Shown here one piece after another: positions 30,161-40,590 of a DNA stretch of 53,040 bases. The translations under genes were made by a program, and so were the position numbers. A model generated the notes under the pieces. That model saw only the letters and a list, made by a program, of their open reading frames with translations. It was not told the origin of the DNA and searched no databases. The DNA comes from a virus. The stretch is taken from the IMG/VR virus record IMGVR_UViG_3300017962_000016, positions 1 through 53,040 of that record; one strand, 5' to 3'. Each line of letters starts with the position of its first letter. Positions within the stretch are counted from its first letter, which is position 1.

Positions 30161-31216
30161 GTGAATGAGGAACAGAACAAGCCTTACGATGATATCCAAG
30201 CATTGATTGAGGTGGGTTATCTCACACACAATTTGGTTGTGAGAGGTGTTCCCATTGTTCTTCGTTCTTTGTTTCCTCAAGAAATTCAAGAGGTTCTTCT
30301 CCAATCTTATGGATCAGATTTCATCACTTATCAGAGATATGTGGTAGCCAAGAGTATGTACTCGGTTCGAGGTATTCTCTTGACAAGGAACACATCTCAT
30401 TTGGATACCTTTGAGCTCGTTTCGGACATCCCTGCCTCCATAATCAAACGACTCTATTATGAGATTCAAGGACTGTTGGCTCGTTACTCCAAGTGTTTTA
30501 CTTTGGTTGAGGGTTTCTCTTACGAACCCTCGTCTAGGACATTGTGGTTCTCTAATGGTCGTAGCATACCAAAGAATGTTTTTGGAATGGAGAATGGGGT
30601 TCAACAATTGTGGCAAGTGTATAACTTGTACGATGATTTTAGAGATGAACACGATGAGAATTGGAACAACACAAAGTTTCTCGCCTCCGCCTTTTCTCCG
30701 AAAGGTGTGAAGAAAATATACGACAAGGACAAGAGTGCAAAGAGAGAAGAAAAAGCAAGGAGAGAAAGAAAAATACAAGAGTGCATCGCCAAGTATCAAG
30801 GAGAATATGTTGAGTTGTCTGAAACAGAACAACAGAAGCCTATCTTAGTGACCGCAAAAACAGAAGAAGAACTGATGGAAGAATATCACCGATGGGTTCG
30901 AGGTGAAAAAGACTCTCACGATCTCATTGTAGAACAATACAAGAACAACATCCGAAATAAGATGGACGACCAACGGAGAGAGTACGAACAAAAGAGAGCG
31001 GAGCTCGAAAACCTTGAAGAAACAAGAGGAATCTTCGCTTCTACTCAACTTGCACCCGCCACCAAAGAGCAATTGGAGGAGGCAGGATTCCGTAGAGGGG
31101 TCAGCACTTTGCAAGGAGAAAATCAACGAAACCGTCTATATAACCGTTATCTAGGAAAGGATGAGGTACATGGAGATTTCTATGTAGGCTCGGATGGGAA
31201 TGTCAAAATAAGGTGA
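30161..31216 (+). CDS. Tail assembly chaperone-type protein 2
   Basis: The gene starts with GTG, after a GAGGGGG ribosome binding site. Residues 1-150 hold strands and helices (GYLTHNLVVRGVPIVLRSLF, then QEIQEVLLQSYGSDFITYQR and PASIIKRLYYEIQGLLARY). Residues 190-290 are a highly charged coiled-coil (DKSAKREEKARRERKIQE, then DDQRREYEQKRAELENLE). It ends four bases before the tape measure start. In other myoviruses the gene in this place encodes a chaperone that coats the tape measure during tube assembly. Confidence 0.6.
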   Translation: MNEEQNKPYDDIQALIEVGYLTHNLVVRGVPIVLRSLFPQEIQEVLLQSYGSDFITYQRYVVAKSMYSVRGILLTRNTSHLDTFELVSDIPASIIKRLYYEIQGLLARYSKCFTLVEGFSYEPSSRTLWFSNGRSIPKNVFGMENGVQQLWQVYNLYDDFRDEHDENWNNTKFLASAFSPKGVKKIYDKDKSAKREEKARRERKIQECIAKYQGEYVELSETEQQKPILVTAKTEEELMEEYHRWVRGEKDSHDLIVEQYKNNIRNKMDDQRREYEQKRAELENLEETRGIFASTQLAPATKEQLEEAGFRRGVSTLQGENQRNRLYNRYLGKDEVHGDFYVGSDGNVKIR

Positions 31217-31220
31217 TACC

Positions 31221-34200
31221 ATGTCAACAAGTCAAAATCTTACCAACTTAATTAGCAGTCTAGGAACTGTATCCTCATCTTTTCGGTCTGAGATGCAGAG
31301 TGCGAGTAGCGAATTGACCAATGCTCTTTCTCAAGCAAGAAAGGCGGGTGCTTCTCGATATGCAGCAGAGATGCTCAATCAGAAAAGACTCAATTCTACA
31401 ATGAACAAGTTTCAACAGAAATATCTCCAAGCACAAGCGTCAGGAGATACTCTCAGGATGGCACGACTTGAGGAGGGATTCAAGAAAGAGTTGAAACACA
31501 TCAAGACTCGTTTGGAATCACACGAAGAAGCAAACAAGATTATGCAAGATGGTGTGGATGATTTTGTTAAGAAATACAAATCGGGCTTGTTAGAGGGGGC
31601 GGAGAACGCGGCAGAGGCACTTGAAGCGGGCTTTGAGAATCTTCAAAACAACTTGAAGAATCTTGATATCAAGGGCTTTGGATCTATGCTCAAAAGTGGA
31701 GGTCAAGGCTTACAGAATATGGGTGGGGCTATGGGAGGCAGTCTTGGTCCTATGGTTGCCCAATTAGGGAAAGTAGCCGCTGGTTTGGGGGCGGTAGTTG
31801 CTGTCTTTGGTGTCTTTGCCGCTGTGATGGCAGAGGCAGATAAGAAAGCAAAAGAAATGAATAGTTCTCTCCTAGATGGGATTTCTGTCTTTGATGCGGG
31901 TGCGAATCAAGTAGATAATTTTAGTCACCATCTTCACACACTCCGACAACAAGCCTTTGATATTGGGAGTGAGTTTCGCTTGGCGGGGGAGGAGATTTCT
32001 CAACTCCAAAACGCGTTTATGGCGGCTGGTATGACGATGTCAGAGTTTGAGGGTTTTACGGGTGCTGGTGATAGTGTGACAGGTTTGGGGGATGCTCTCC
32101 GAGAAACATTGACAATGTCTAGGCTATTGGGGATGGATGCAAAGACTCTCGCAGAAACATACACAAAAATGAATGAAGATTTTGGTTTGGATATGTCCCA
32201 AATTTCAGATGCCTTTCGAGATATCTATACGGCAGCCAATCTCTCTAGTATCGGAACACAAAAATTCACCGCTATGATCACACAAGCCACAGGGAGTATG
32301 GCATTGTTCAATGTTGATTTCTCAGAAACAGCGGCATTGGCAAGTGAGTTCATTGAGGCATTGGGCGAGGAGGGTGCAAGTGACCTTCTCCAAAATCTCT
32401 CAGGAAAGTTTGGGAATATGGGATATCAAGAGCGATTCAAGACCAATATGTTGTCAGGTGGTGGTGTTGCAAAAGGTATGAAAGCTGGTATGAAAGCTGG
32501 TGCCGCAAGATTGGAATCAAGTGCAGCGGGAGGTCAAATAGCAGATATCTTAACGGAGATGGGCTTTGGAGGTAAAGGACTAGCAGAAGCCTTAATGGAT
32601 AAGAAAATGGGTGCAAAGCAACAGCGAGAGTTGATAGACCGAGCCTCTATGTCAGGAATGGATGATGCCTTTGTTAGACAATTACAAACTGTTTCGATTC
32701 AAGCCAACGCTCTCCGAACAGGTGTAACCAAAGGAATGGGTGCATTGGACGCAGGAGGTACTCTTTCTGTAATGCAATCCATAGCCGAGAATTTCGGTGG
32801 TGGAGATATGCGAAAAATTGGCGATACAGGAATGATGGTTCTTGAAGAAGTGACAGGGATGAGTGGAAAAGAACTTGATTCCTATACAAGAGTTATTGAC
32901 AAAATGAGAGGTCAATACGAGGGTATCAATCGACAGTTCAAAGAGTTAGAGAGCATGGAAGATCCCAAAGAAAAAGCGAAAAAAATCAAACAAATAGAGG
33001 AAGAATACAAGGTCACCATTGGCGAATCAGGTCAAATGATCAATATGCAAACAGGTGAAGAAATCAAATCTTTCACAGAGTACCTCGCAGGGATGTCAAC
33101 ACCAAAAGACCTTGAGGCAGCTCTCACAAAAGATCAAATGTTGGCTCAAGAAGCGGTTGAAGAAACAAGGACATTGGGTGCTATTATGGAGAACACCATC
33201 GGTGCGATTCTCGATAACATCTACACACTCCTTACGGGTTGGATGTCAATGGGGAGAGATGAGGGTGAGGCTAAGGTTCTCACAGATTTTGTGTCAAAGA
33301 TGTCAGACAGAAAGATGAACTTGACCGAACAAGAAACAGCCTTGAAAACAGAACTCCGAACGAACAAAGATCTAACAGACGACCAAAAAGCAAAAATTGA
33401 AGAACAACTAGGCACAATATCAAAACAAAAGCGTCTTGTAGATACCGCTATGCGCCGAGCTCCATCGCAAGGTGTTGGTTTCTTTGATGATTATGGTGAC
33501 ACTGACGAAGAAATGATGGGGTATATGAATAAATTGACAAAAGATGTTCGCCACAAGGAATTTGGGAGAAAAGAAACAAGGCAGTATCAGGTATATGAAA
33601 CTAGAAAAGTAGGCGGGGAGTTTGAACAGGTTCCAACGGGTAGGTATAGAGAGGAAACTGTGACCGTTGCAGATTCAATGGAAGATCTTCTCAAGGGTTC
33701 TGAAAAAGACGCTGAAACTTTGGTGAATACTCTCACAAAGTCAGAGGAAACGGCTAAGAACACAGGCAAAGATGGAACCCTAGAGAAAGCCTCCGACCGA
33801 ACAACAACTGCGGTACAAGCCTTGCTCTCCTACCAAGAATCAATGGACTTAGCCACAGCATTGGGTACGGACAGAGCCACCGCCTTGAAAGTCTTGGAAG
33901 AAGAAAGGAAAAAGAAAAGTGTTCATGGTTTGGGAGGCTCAGGTGCAGCGGAGGGCTTTTTCGATAAAGTGGGTGCGGACGAAACAATGACTCCCGATGA
34001 GTACAATAAGAGGCGAGACACTCTCGTTGGTATGGGTTTGATTAGTGCTGGTTCTTATGCAAGACGAGCACCCCCCGTAGAAGATTTCGTTTATCAAGGA
34101 GATGCTTTCGGTCGAGGTACGATCACACCTATCCACGATCAAGATGCCCTATTGTATGGGAAACCCAATGGTCCCTTCGACAAGGCGATGGCTAGTGGAG

Positions 34201-34337
34201 GGGGTGGTGATGTTATCAACATCTTTGTCAATGCTGGAGATAAACACATCGCCCAATCTATCGCAAGCACCCTAAAGAGCAAGAAAGGTTCAGGTGCGAT
34301 GGGAACAACACCTTATGGTGGTGGAGTGAGAGCATAA
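31221..34337 (+). CDS. Tape measure protein
   Basis: The 1038-residue product has the hallmarks of a tape measure: long helical regions, a Gly/Ala-rich hydrophobic segment at about 165-215 (GPMVAQLGKVAAGLGAVVAV, FGVFAAVMAEAD), a repeat-like Met/Ala-rich body, and a C-terminal membrane-like stretch near 655 followed by charged coiled-coil. The end is a Gly-rich tail. Tape measure proteins sit inside the tube, set its length and are ejected first. Assuming 1.5 angstrom per residue in a helix, ~1000 residues would match a tail of roughly 150 nm; this is an estimate. It follows the two chaperone-type genes. Confidence 0.8.
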   Translation: MSTSQNLTNLISSLGTVSSSFRSEMQSASSELTNALSQARKAGASRYAAEMLNQKRLNSTMNKFQQKYLQAQASGDTLRMARLEEGFKKELKHIKTRLESHEEANKIMQDGVDDFVKKYKSGLLEGAENAAEALEAGFENLQNNLKNLDIKGFGSMLKSGGQGLQNMGGAMGGSLGPMVAQLGKVAAGLGAVVAVFGVFAAVMAEADKKAKEMNSSLLDGISVFDAGANQVDNFSHHLHTLRQQAFDIGSEFRLAGEEISQLQNAFMAAGMTMSEFEGFTGAGDSVTGLGDALRETLTMSRLLGMDAKTLAETYTKMNEDFGLDMSQISDAFRDIYTAANLSSIGTQKFTAMITQATGSMALFNVDFSETAALASEFIEALGEEGASDLLQNLSGKFGNMGYQERFKTNMLSGGGVAKGMKAGMKAGAARLESSAAGGQIADILTEMGFGGKGLAEALMDKKMGAKQQRELIDRASMSGMDDAFVRQLQTVSIQANALRTGVTKGMGALDAGGTLSVMQSIAENFGGGDMRKIGDTGMMVLEEVTGMSGKELDSYTRVIDKMRGQYEGINRQFKELESMEDPKEKAKKIKQIEEEYKVTIGESGQMINMQTGEEIKSFTEYLAGMSTPKDLEAALTKDQMLAQEAVEETRTLGAIMENTIGAILDNIYTLLTGWMSMGRDEGEAKVLTDFVSKMSDRKMNLTEQETALKTELRTNKDLTDDQKAKIEEQLGTISKQKRLVDTAMRRAPSQGVGFFDDYGDTDEEMMGYMNKLTKDVRHKEFGRKETRQYQVYETRKVGGEFEQVPTGRYREETVTVADSMEDLLKGSEKDAETLVNTLTKSEETAKNTGKDGTLEKASDRTTTAVQALLSYQESMDLATALGTDRATALKVLEEERKKKSVHGLGGSGAAEGFFDKVGADETMTPDEYNKRRDTLVGMGLISAGSYARRAPPVEDFVYQGDAFGRGTITPIHDQDALLYGKPNGPFDKAMASGGGGDVINIFVNAGDKHIAQSIASTLKSKKGSGAMGTTPYGGGVRA

Positions 34338-34338
34338 T

Positions 34339-34932
34339 ATGAGAATACCTAGTGCATTTGAACACCCAAACGATGAATACAATGGACTTGGTCGCAAGCC
34401 CGTTGTACTTGATGTCCTTGCTCCCGACAGGAGAACCTCAATGTTGCCTGAGGGAGTGAAATTTGTATTCCATGTGAATCCAAATGAGCTCTCTATCAAC
34501 TACGCCAAGACAATATCGAGAATACAAACAATGGGTGGGTTCGTAGAACAAGTTTGGGGTGATGATGCCCAAGAGATATCTATGTCAATGAATAGTGGTG
34601 CGTTCATTCGACCTTATGTGGGAGTGAGTGCTATCACAAATCCTGATTATGGTGGCACAAGACGACAGACTATCGCCTATGACAAGTATCTTGATCTTCT
34701 TGCTTTGTTTCATAGTAATGGGATGGTGTATGGTATCAATGGTCAAGTGATTCAAGCGGGAATCATTTCTCTCTACTTTGATAATGTGATTTACTATGGG
34801 TGGTTTACGAGCTTCACCGTAACGGAAAGTGCTGAATCTCCCTACAAGTTAGATCTCCAAGCCAACTTTACAGTGGATACAGAGGAACATTTAACTTTTC
34901 TTCCTTATGAAGATTTATCGGTGAGGTTCTAA
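34339..34932 (+). CDS. Baseplate/tail-tip protein, gp53-like
   Basis: The 197-residue product reads VKFVFHVNPNELSINYAKTI, then MGGFVEQVWGDDAQEISMSM and later YDKYLDLLALFHSNGMV and VIYYGWFTSFTVTESAESPY. The VNPNxxSxxYxK strand followed by a WGxxxxxISxSxxxGxF strand also occurs in the next gene. The layout is like the small tube-initiating and gp53/LysM-type baseplate proteins of contractile systems. It starts two bases after the tape measure gene, as expected for a tail-tip protein. Its stop overlaps the next start by one base. Confidence 0.6.
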   Translation: MRIPSAFEHPNDEYNGLGRKPVVLDVLAPDRRTSMLPEGVKFVFHVNPNELSINYAKTISRIQTMGGFVEQVWGDDAQEISMSMNSGAFIRPYVGVSAITNPDYGGTRRQTIAYDKYLDLLALFHSNGMVYGINGQVIQAGIISLYFDNVIYYGWFTSFTVTESAESPYKLDLQANFTVDTEEHLTFLPYEDLSVRF

Positions 34933-35954
34933 TGGGAAAGCCAACAATAACGGATCAAATGGGGATTGTCGGAGGACAACCATCTGAACCCTCCCAAACT
35001 TTTGAGTCAGATTACGAGGTGGTCGTAACGGGTGCCTCCCTACAAGAGGTGGCGGTGACTTGGGATTTGATAGAAACAGGAAGAAGATTTGATTTGTCTT
35101 ACGAACCACAAGTGGGGAAACCCATTGATGGGGGCTCAGAGCAACTCAGGAAATTCTCCCCATTTACGATTGGGTTTGAACTCCCTGCTGATGTGAAAGA
35201 CTTGATTCCAACCTTGCGTGTGGGGGGTGAGGGGGCTTCTTTTGAACAAGATATCACCAACTTGGGTAATGCTTTCGCTGATGTTATGGGCAACGGCAAT
35301 TATACATCGGATGGCTTTGTGCAAGAGAGTGCTTTCCAACAAAACCAAGACTATCCTGATGCGTCTTTCATTGGTCGGACACAGATTAGTAATTATGTCG
35401 TTCAACTATTGCGACTAGCGAATATCCCTGAGCTCCAAGTTCTTGTGAATCCCAATTCGATGTCGGTCACATATACAAAAGTTCAAGATTTCTCTGCCCG
35501 TACAAGAAAGAATCGTATCTTTCGTGCGTGGGGTGAAGAACAACCTACCATCTCTTTCAGCTTTCAAACGGGGGGTTTCATCGCTGGACAAGAAAGACAT
35601 TTTTGGGGGAGTGATAGCAACACACCATCAGGACTCCAATATGCCAGCAAGAAGCTCTCGGCGGCTTGGCAGAACTTTATGAAAATCTTTCAAGTGTATC
35701 AAAACTCTGCTTTGCTTTACGACACCATTTTTGACACAGAGGCACATTTGGGAGTGGGTGGCTTGGTCATAAGATACGACCAAATGATCTATCGAGGGAT
35801 GATTGAAAGTTTTGAGTTCTCGTATGGAGATGAAACACCCAATATGCTGACTTTCGATATCTCGTTCATTGTTTCTCAAATGGAGGATGTTTCGGATGAT
35901 TCAGGTATAGTGGCACCACTATACAATCCAAATGGGGAGGATTTCTTTCTATGA
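34932..35954 (+). CDS. Baseplate protein, paralogue of the preceding gene
   Basis: Residues about 160-330 repeat the plan of the preceding protein: LQVLVNPNSMSVTYTKVQDF, then AWGEEQPTISFSFQTGGFI, a helical segment and MIYRGMIESFEFSYGDETPN. An extra N-terminal ~155 residues have a beta domain (EVVVTGASLQEVAVTWDLIE, PFTIGFELPADVKDLI). I infer a baseplate or tube-cap protein that stacks on the preceding one. It is coupled to its neighbours on both sides (TAATG before, ATGA after). Confidence 0.6.
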   Translation: MGKPTITDQMGIVGGQPSEPSQTFESDYEVVVTGASLQEVAVTWDLIETGRRFDLSYEPQVGKPIDGGSEQLRKFSPFTIGFELPADVKDLIPTLRVGGEGASFEQDITNLGNAFADVMGNGNYTSDGFVQESAFQQNQDYPDASFIGRTQISNYVVQLLRLANIPELQVLVNPNSMSVTYTKVQDFSARTRKNRIFRAWGEEQPTISFSFQTGGFIAGQERHFWGSDSNTPSGLQYASKKLSAAWQNFMKIFQVYQNSALLYDTIFDTEAHLGVGGLVIRYDQMIYRGMIESFEFSYGDETPNMLTFDISFIVSQMEDVSDDSGIVAPLYNPNGEDFFL

Positions 35955-38900
35955 GCATACATAAAAGACCATTTGCAGGGACTTGGACAAAGACCGTACA
36001 GAACAAGGAAATCAGACGACTTGTTCCTGATATGATCGTAAAGTTCAATGGAGAAACCTCGTACCCCTCTTGTGCGGGTTGTTCAGGAAACATTGACCTA
36101 CAAGATTTAATCACAAGTGTGACCGTTTCTAACTCTACGGACACATCGCCCGCCAATGTATCTATTTCTATGTCGATACCAACAAACAGATACGCGTGCC
36201 TCTTTCGAGATAACAAATTCGTTCTCCATCCCGGAATAGAAGTCCATATCTATATGAGAGGCTTTTTCTCAACACAAGAACTTGTGAAAGCACAAGGCGA
36301 CACCTCTGAAAGCGACATTCCAATGAAACCCTATTATCAAGTCTTTCATGGTGTGGTGACAGAAACCTCTTTCTCGTTTGGAGGGGGATTCTACGAATGT
36401 TCAATGAGTGCCGCTGACCTCTTTCATTTTTGGCAATATCAGAACATCAATACCAACCCATCGGCTCTTGGTTCAAAGGTTTCGGGTGACCGAACGAGAA
36501 TGAACTTTGTGGGAGGGAAACATGTTCGTCAAAATGCTTACAGCGTTATCTTTGATTTGTACTCAAGCAAGCATGGGGATGCGGGTGCTCAAGATTTCGT
36601 CTTGGGTGATTTCACAAACATTGGTATCAAGTCCGATCTCTACCAAGACAGCTTTTGGGATGTGACAGGGTGGTATTGGGCGAAACGCTTCCAACAACCA
36701 ATGTCCAAGTTGAAAATGTATGGGGCAGATGGTCGTCAGTTTACGACATTAGAACAACTCGCGGTCGCTGATCCCGCCCTTGTGAAAGATGAGGGTTTGG
36801 CGAAGAACGCGAGTTCTTGGTTGAGTCTTGGAGAGGGCAAGGGGGATTCTAAATTTAGGATATCTAAGTTGCTCGGTGTTCTTCGAGCCGCAAATCCAAA
36901 TTATGCCTTTCCCACATCCTCTTTGTTCTATGTCCAACAATCGGCTTTCGCTCTCTACAAAGATGGTTCTTATCAAGGAGATCAAGGTTTGGGGGGTGAT
37001 AATATTGCAGCTCAAACAGCCTTTGCACAAGAGCTGAGCTCAATGGGGCAAGTGAATATCTTTGAGGCACAGGTCACAACCAAGATGGACATCGCAAGTA
37101 CGGTTTGCACAGAGAGTGGTTTTGAGTTCTACATTGATATGAATGGCGACTATGTATTCAAGCCCCCTCTCTACAACCTTGATACGAGCGACAGTAGGGT
37201 TTATACCATCAAGGCGATAGACATCATTTCTTTCGACAATACAGAAAGCGAACCCACCGCGACCGTAATGAAAGGAACAGGGGGCTACTTTGCCAATTGG
37301 GGTTCATTACTTGGTTCGGAGTACGAGAATCGAGGAATGTATGTTGATTGGAAATTGGTTGCCAAATATGGTTGGAGAGAGGCAGATTTCTCTACCACTT
37401 TCTTCACTGATCCAAAGAGTATCTATTACGCTTGCATCAACAGACTCTATCTTGAAAATAAAGAGGTTCAATCGGGGAGTGTTTCTATTCCTCTCCGACC
37501 TGAAATGAAATTGGGTTTCCCTGTGTATATCGAACCCTTTGATTGTTTCTATTATGTGAATAGCATCTCTCACTCTTTCTCTTTCGGTGGGGAATGTACT
37601 ACCGATTTGGGTTTGATAGCAAAGCGAGCCAAGTTTTTCCCACCTATGGTAGTGAAAGACGACCAAATACCAACTCTCAATGACATAGACCTAGAGAATA
37701 TCTACCGAGCTTCTCGTCCTCTCTACACAAGAAACAACGAAGGGTTGCCTAAGTTAATGGGCTTACCAAATGTCGTAATGGCACTTGATGTTCATCTCTT
37801 GAATCCTCTATGGGTTGCTTCAGGGGAAATCACCGCAGAGGTGATGGGTTCTGCTTTGAATCTCAAAGGGAGTTCAGCAGGGGGTAACAAGAACCAAGAA
37901 CAAACGCGTGTTTTTCTTCAAGCCTTAGCAGAGGAGGGTTTGATCTCTCTAGGACAAAGTAGTACAGATGGTTTCACAGACACAGTTTTCTTTTACGATC
38001 AAAGTGGAATCCCAAGTGAGTCTTTGACTTTCTCACAAGTGGAGGAGATTTTTGCGATTCTTTTTGTGGCAACAGAGAGAGCGAGAGAAACAACAAGTTC
38101 TTGGAATCGTGGGGAAACCAGCTCTTATATGCAATTGTACAAAGATAGTCCTGAGTTGTTCTCGAACAATTTGAGCGGCAGCAATATGGTAGATCAAGAC
38201 TTGTTTTACAAAGATGAAGAACATATCCGAGATGACCTACAGGTGGTTCAAGCAAAGTTTAATCAACGAAATAACTTTTTGGGCAAGAGTGTTTTCACTT
38301 TATTCCTTGCGACTCTCGACAGATATCGAGAAACAAAGTTGAACACCCCTTTCGGGAAAGACCGAACGCCCATACAGAATTACCTATCTGCGATGAGCTT
38401 CATGAAAAGTTCATTCAGACCTGACGATATGCAACCCGGAGCATATCGCTACTACACCGATGCGATCCCAAAGACACACCCAAACTATGCGATGTTTCAA
38501 GGTCAATCCCAAGTGTATGAATCAAGGGTGTATATAGATGGCAAGATTGAGGTCACAAACACACTCCTTGCACCACAAAAATTGAAAACGCCACTAGCAA
38601 CAACAAAGGTTCTCCCAAATGGGGATGGCACTCTCCGAATTAGTGTTCCGAACAGAGATCCCAAAACAAATGGGAACGATCCTATCTATCTAACGGAATA
38701 TGGCATCAAGGTTCTTGTGCCAAGAGGCACAACGGATGCCGACAAGTTTCCTCCGATTGAAGGTTCAAGTGAATATTACAAGGCAATTCCGACATCACAA
38801 ATAAGAACAATTATGTTTGCTATCCCACGAGCGGGGCGCGGACAGCATTTCTTGAAATATGAATTCAAAAGTCTTTCTATTCTCGCAACAGCGGAGAGCC

Positions 38901-40567
38901 GATGGGATAAATTTAGAGAGATTTTTTGGGGTAGGGACCTTACATCTTTTCAACATGGTGGCTTGGAGTTTAAGGGGGTTGTTGAGAGAACAAAAATCTT
39001 TTTGACAAAGATAGTTCAAGTCTTTGGGGAATATATCCCCGAAAAGGAACAAGGTACTTGGCAACAAGAGTTAGATGGAATCCTTGCAAAGACCTATACG
39101 GGGGCGTACGCCACAAGACGCGGGAGATTTGAGCCTGACTATACAGGAGAAACAACCAACACTCCAATTCCTATTGTACAAGTGCCTTTTGATGCAGGCT
39201 ATTTGTTGGACGGGGGGTTTTCTGACATAGAGAGTATCGCCATAGGGGAAAGAATCATTATGGCGACCTTTGATCAAATGTTGGATTTCATTAAGACAAA
39301 GTTTGAGTTTGTGTCTAAGGCGATTGACAAAGAAATGCTAGATGGGTTCAAAACAGACTTGAGGACAAGACTCGTAGATCCCAATGTTTCTTTTGAGGAT
39401 ATTCAAGAAGATTTTCGTGCGACAAGGAAAGCACTTGTCACCTCTATGTATGACTTTTGGATAAGTTATTTTCAAACAGCGAATTTCTCCTCCATATTTG
39501 GCTATGGCAAAGATGAATCCTACGACAAAGCCGCAAAATCAATATTGTACAACTACGACAACAGCTCGGTCGATATGGCTATCCCCCAAAAGCAAGAAAT
39601 AGAAAACCTAGACAATGCGGGGGAATGGTATTACTCCCCTGTTCTTCCTGTGTCGGATAACAAGGGTTTTGAACATTTTGGAACATACGCCTATGGGCGA
39701 GATTTCAATCTTCGTTCTTTCTCTCAAGTTCTCGCCACCACTCCTGATTATTGGGCAAACTTGAATCCCGAACAGATGTTTGATTTCGTATATGCTCTCG
39801 CAGAGGCACAAGATCCCGAAACGGCTATTTCGGATATATTCCTTGCAAACAGCAATATTTCTCAAGAGGCTCAGGTTTCAGGGAATACAAGATTAGGTCT
39901 TGCAGAGGTTTTGGCACAGAGTATCACCGATAATCCCTCCACTGTCGCAACAATGGATGGTGGGATACCTCAAGAATTAAAAGAGGCTTTGGACAATGGC
40001 ACTCTTACGGGAGAAAAGATTCTTACATACGCTAAGTCGAGCCCCACACAAGAAGGTCAAGTGGCGGCGATGTTTCAGCTTCAATTTGCGAATGATATCC
40101 TAAAACTGACGACCGAGTATGGTTCGGACTATGGGGTTTCTACGGAGAATGTTCCTATTTCTCTTGCTCAACTAGACAAAGAATATGCTCCTTTCCAATG
40201 TAGTGGTGCAGCGGGATCGGTCGCCCTTGATAAGAGTTATGGTTTCCAAGTCACAAACCAAGTCCTCAGCTCTGATCTCAATATCGCAGATTATGTGAAA
40301 GGGGAATCTACACTACAACTCCAAGATTGGAGATTACGACAAGAGGCTCTACGAGGCAATCCTGTTCCTGATGGCTCAAGTGGTGTCACTCTCCAAAATG
40401 GATGGGAGGCTCTTTCTGATTTTGGATCTCTTTTCGGTGGTGCAGATGTTGAAGGTTCTATTCTTGAACAGGGTTCTGTTTTGGGAGAAGATATCGGAAA
40501 TGCTATCCAAGAGGGCATTGAACAATTCAATGCAATTGGAGCAGAAGAAGATGAAGAAGATAACTAA
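35951..40567 (+). CDS. Baseplate hub protein, very large (1538 aa)
   Basis: The first ~250 residues look like a hub of the gp27/VgrG type: LVPDMIVKFNGETSYPSCAG and CSGNIDLQDLITSVTVSN, then PANVSISMSIPTNRYACLF and FHGVVTETSFSFGGGFYECS. Residues ~360-560 continue with FDNTESEPTATVMKGTGG and MKLGFPVYIEPFDCFYYVNS, which also fits hub domains with a barrel. The remaining 900 residues are not recognised; there is no visible lysozyme or peptidase motif. Cys in SYPSCAGCSG could hold a metal. Such proteins join the tube end to the central spike. The start overlaps the preceding stop by four bases. Confidence 0.65.
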   Translation: MSIHKRPFAGTWTKTVQNKEIRRLVPDMIVKFNGETSYPSCAGCSGNIDLQDLITSVTVSNSTDTSPANVSISMSIPTNRYACLFRDNKFVLHPGIEVHIYMRGFFSTQELVKAQGDTSESDIPMKPYYQVFHGVVTETSFSFGGGFYECSMSAADLFHFWQYQNINTNPSALGSKVSGDRTRMNFVGGKHVRQNAYSVIFDLYSSKHGDAGAQDFVLGDFTNIGIKSDLYQDSFWDVTGWYWAKRFQQPMSKLKMYGADGRQFTTLEQLAVADPALVKDEGLAKNASSWLSLGEGKGDSKFRISKLLGVLRAANPNYAFPTSSLFYVQQSAFALYKDGSYQGDQGLGGDNIAAQTAFAQELSSMGQVNIFEAQVTTKMDIASTVCTESGFEFYIDMNGDYVFKPPLYNLDTSDSRVYTIKAIDIISFDNTESEPTATVMKGTGGYFANWGSLLGSEYENRGMYVDWKLVAKYGWREADFSTTFFTDPKSIYYACINRLYLENKEVQSGSVSIPLRPEMKLGFPVYIEPFDCFYYVNSISHSFSFGGECTTDLGLIAKRAKFFPPMVVKDDQIPTLNDIDLENIYRASRPLYTRNNEGLPKLMGLPNVVMALDVHLLNPLWVASGEITAEVMGSALNLKGSSAGGNKNQEQTRVFLQALAEEGLISLGQSSTDGFTDTVFFYDQSGIPSESLTFSQVEEIFAILFVATERARETTSSWNRGETSSYMQLYKDSPELFSNNLSGSNMVDQDLFYKDEEHIRDDLQVVQAKFNQRNNFLGKSVFTLFLATLDRYRETKLNTPFGKDRTPIQNYLSAMSFMKSSFRPDDMQPGAYRYYTDAIPKTHPNYAMFQGQSQVYESRVYIDGKIEVTNTLLAPQKLKTPLATTKVLPNGDGTLRISVPNRDPKTNGNDPIYLTEYGIKVLVPRGTTDADKFPPIEGSSEYYKAIPTSQIRTIMFAIPRAGRGQHFLKYEFKSLSILATAESRWDKFREIFWGRDLTSFQHGGLEFKGVVERTKIFLTKIVQVFGEYIPEKEQGTWQQELDGILAKTYTGAYATRRGRFEPDYTGETTNTPIPIVQVPFDAGYLLDGGFSDIESIAIGERIIMATFDQMLDFIKTKFEFVSKAIDKEMLDGFKTDLRTRLVDPNVSFEDIQEDFRATRKALVTSMYDFWISYFQTANFSSIFGYGKDESYDKAAKSILYNYDNSSVDMAIPQKQEIENLDNAGEWYYSPVLPVSDNKGFEHFGTYAYGRDFNLRSFSQVLATTPDYWANLNPEQMFDFVYALAEAQDPETAISDIFLANSNISQEAQVSGNTRLGLAEVLAQSITDNPSTVATMDGGIPQELKEALDNGTLTGEKILTYAKSSPTQEGQVAAMFQLQFANDILKLTTEYGSDYGVSTENVPISLAQLDKEYAPFQCSGAAGSVALDKSYGFQVTNQVLSSDLNIADYVKGESTLQLQDWRLRQEALRGNPVPDGSSGVTLQNGWEALSDFGSLFGGADVEGSILEQGSVLGEDIGNAIQEGIEQFNAIGAEEDEEDN

Positions 40568-40590
40568 TCATTCTATATCGGAAACAGAGT

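Noticed and set aside
29109-31216. Programmed frameshift joining the two chaperone-type genes
   Set aside because: The second frame has a TGA directly before its GTG start and no slippery heptamer is seen at the junction. The two genes have separate ribosome binding sites.
35951-40567. Cell-wall hydrolase within the hub protein
   Set aside because: Hub proteins are often fused to lysozymes or peptidases, but no catalytic motif such as a Glu-Asp-Thr triad or a LytM-type HxH was recognisable.
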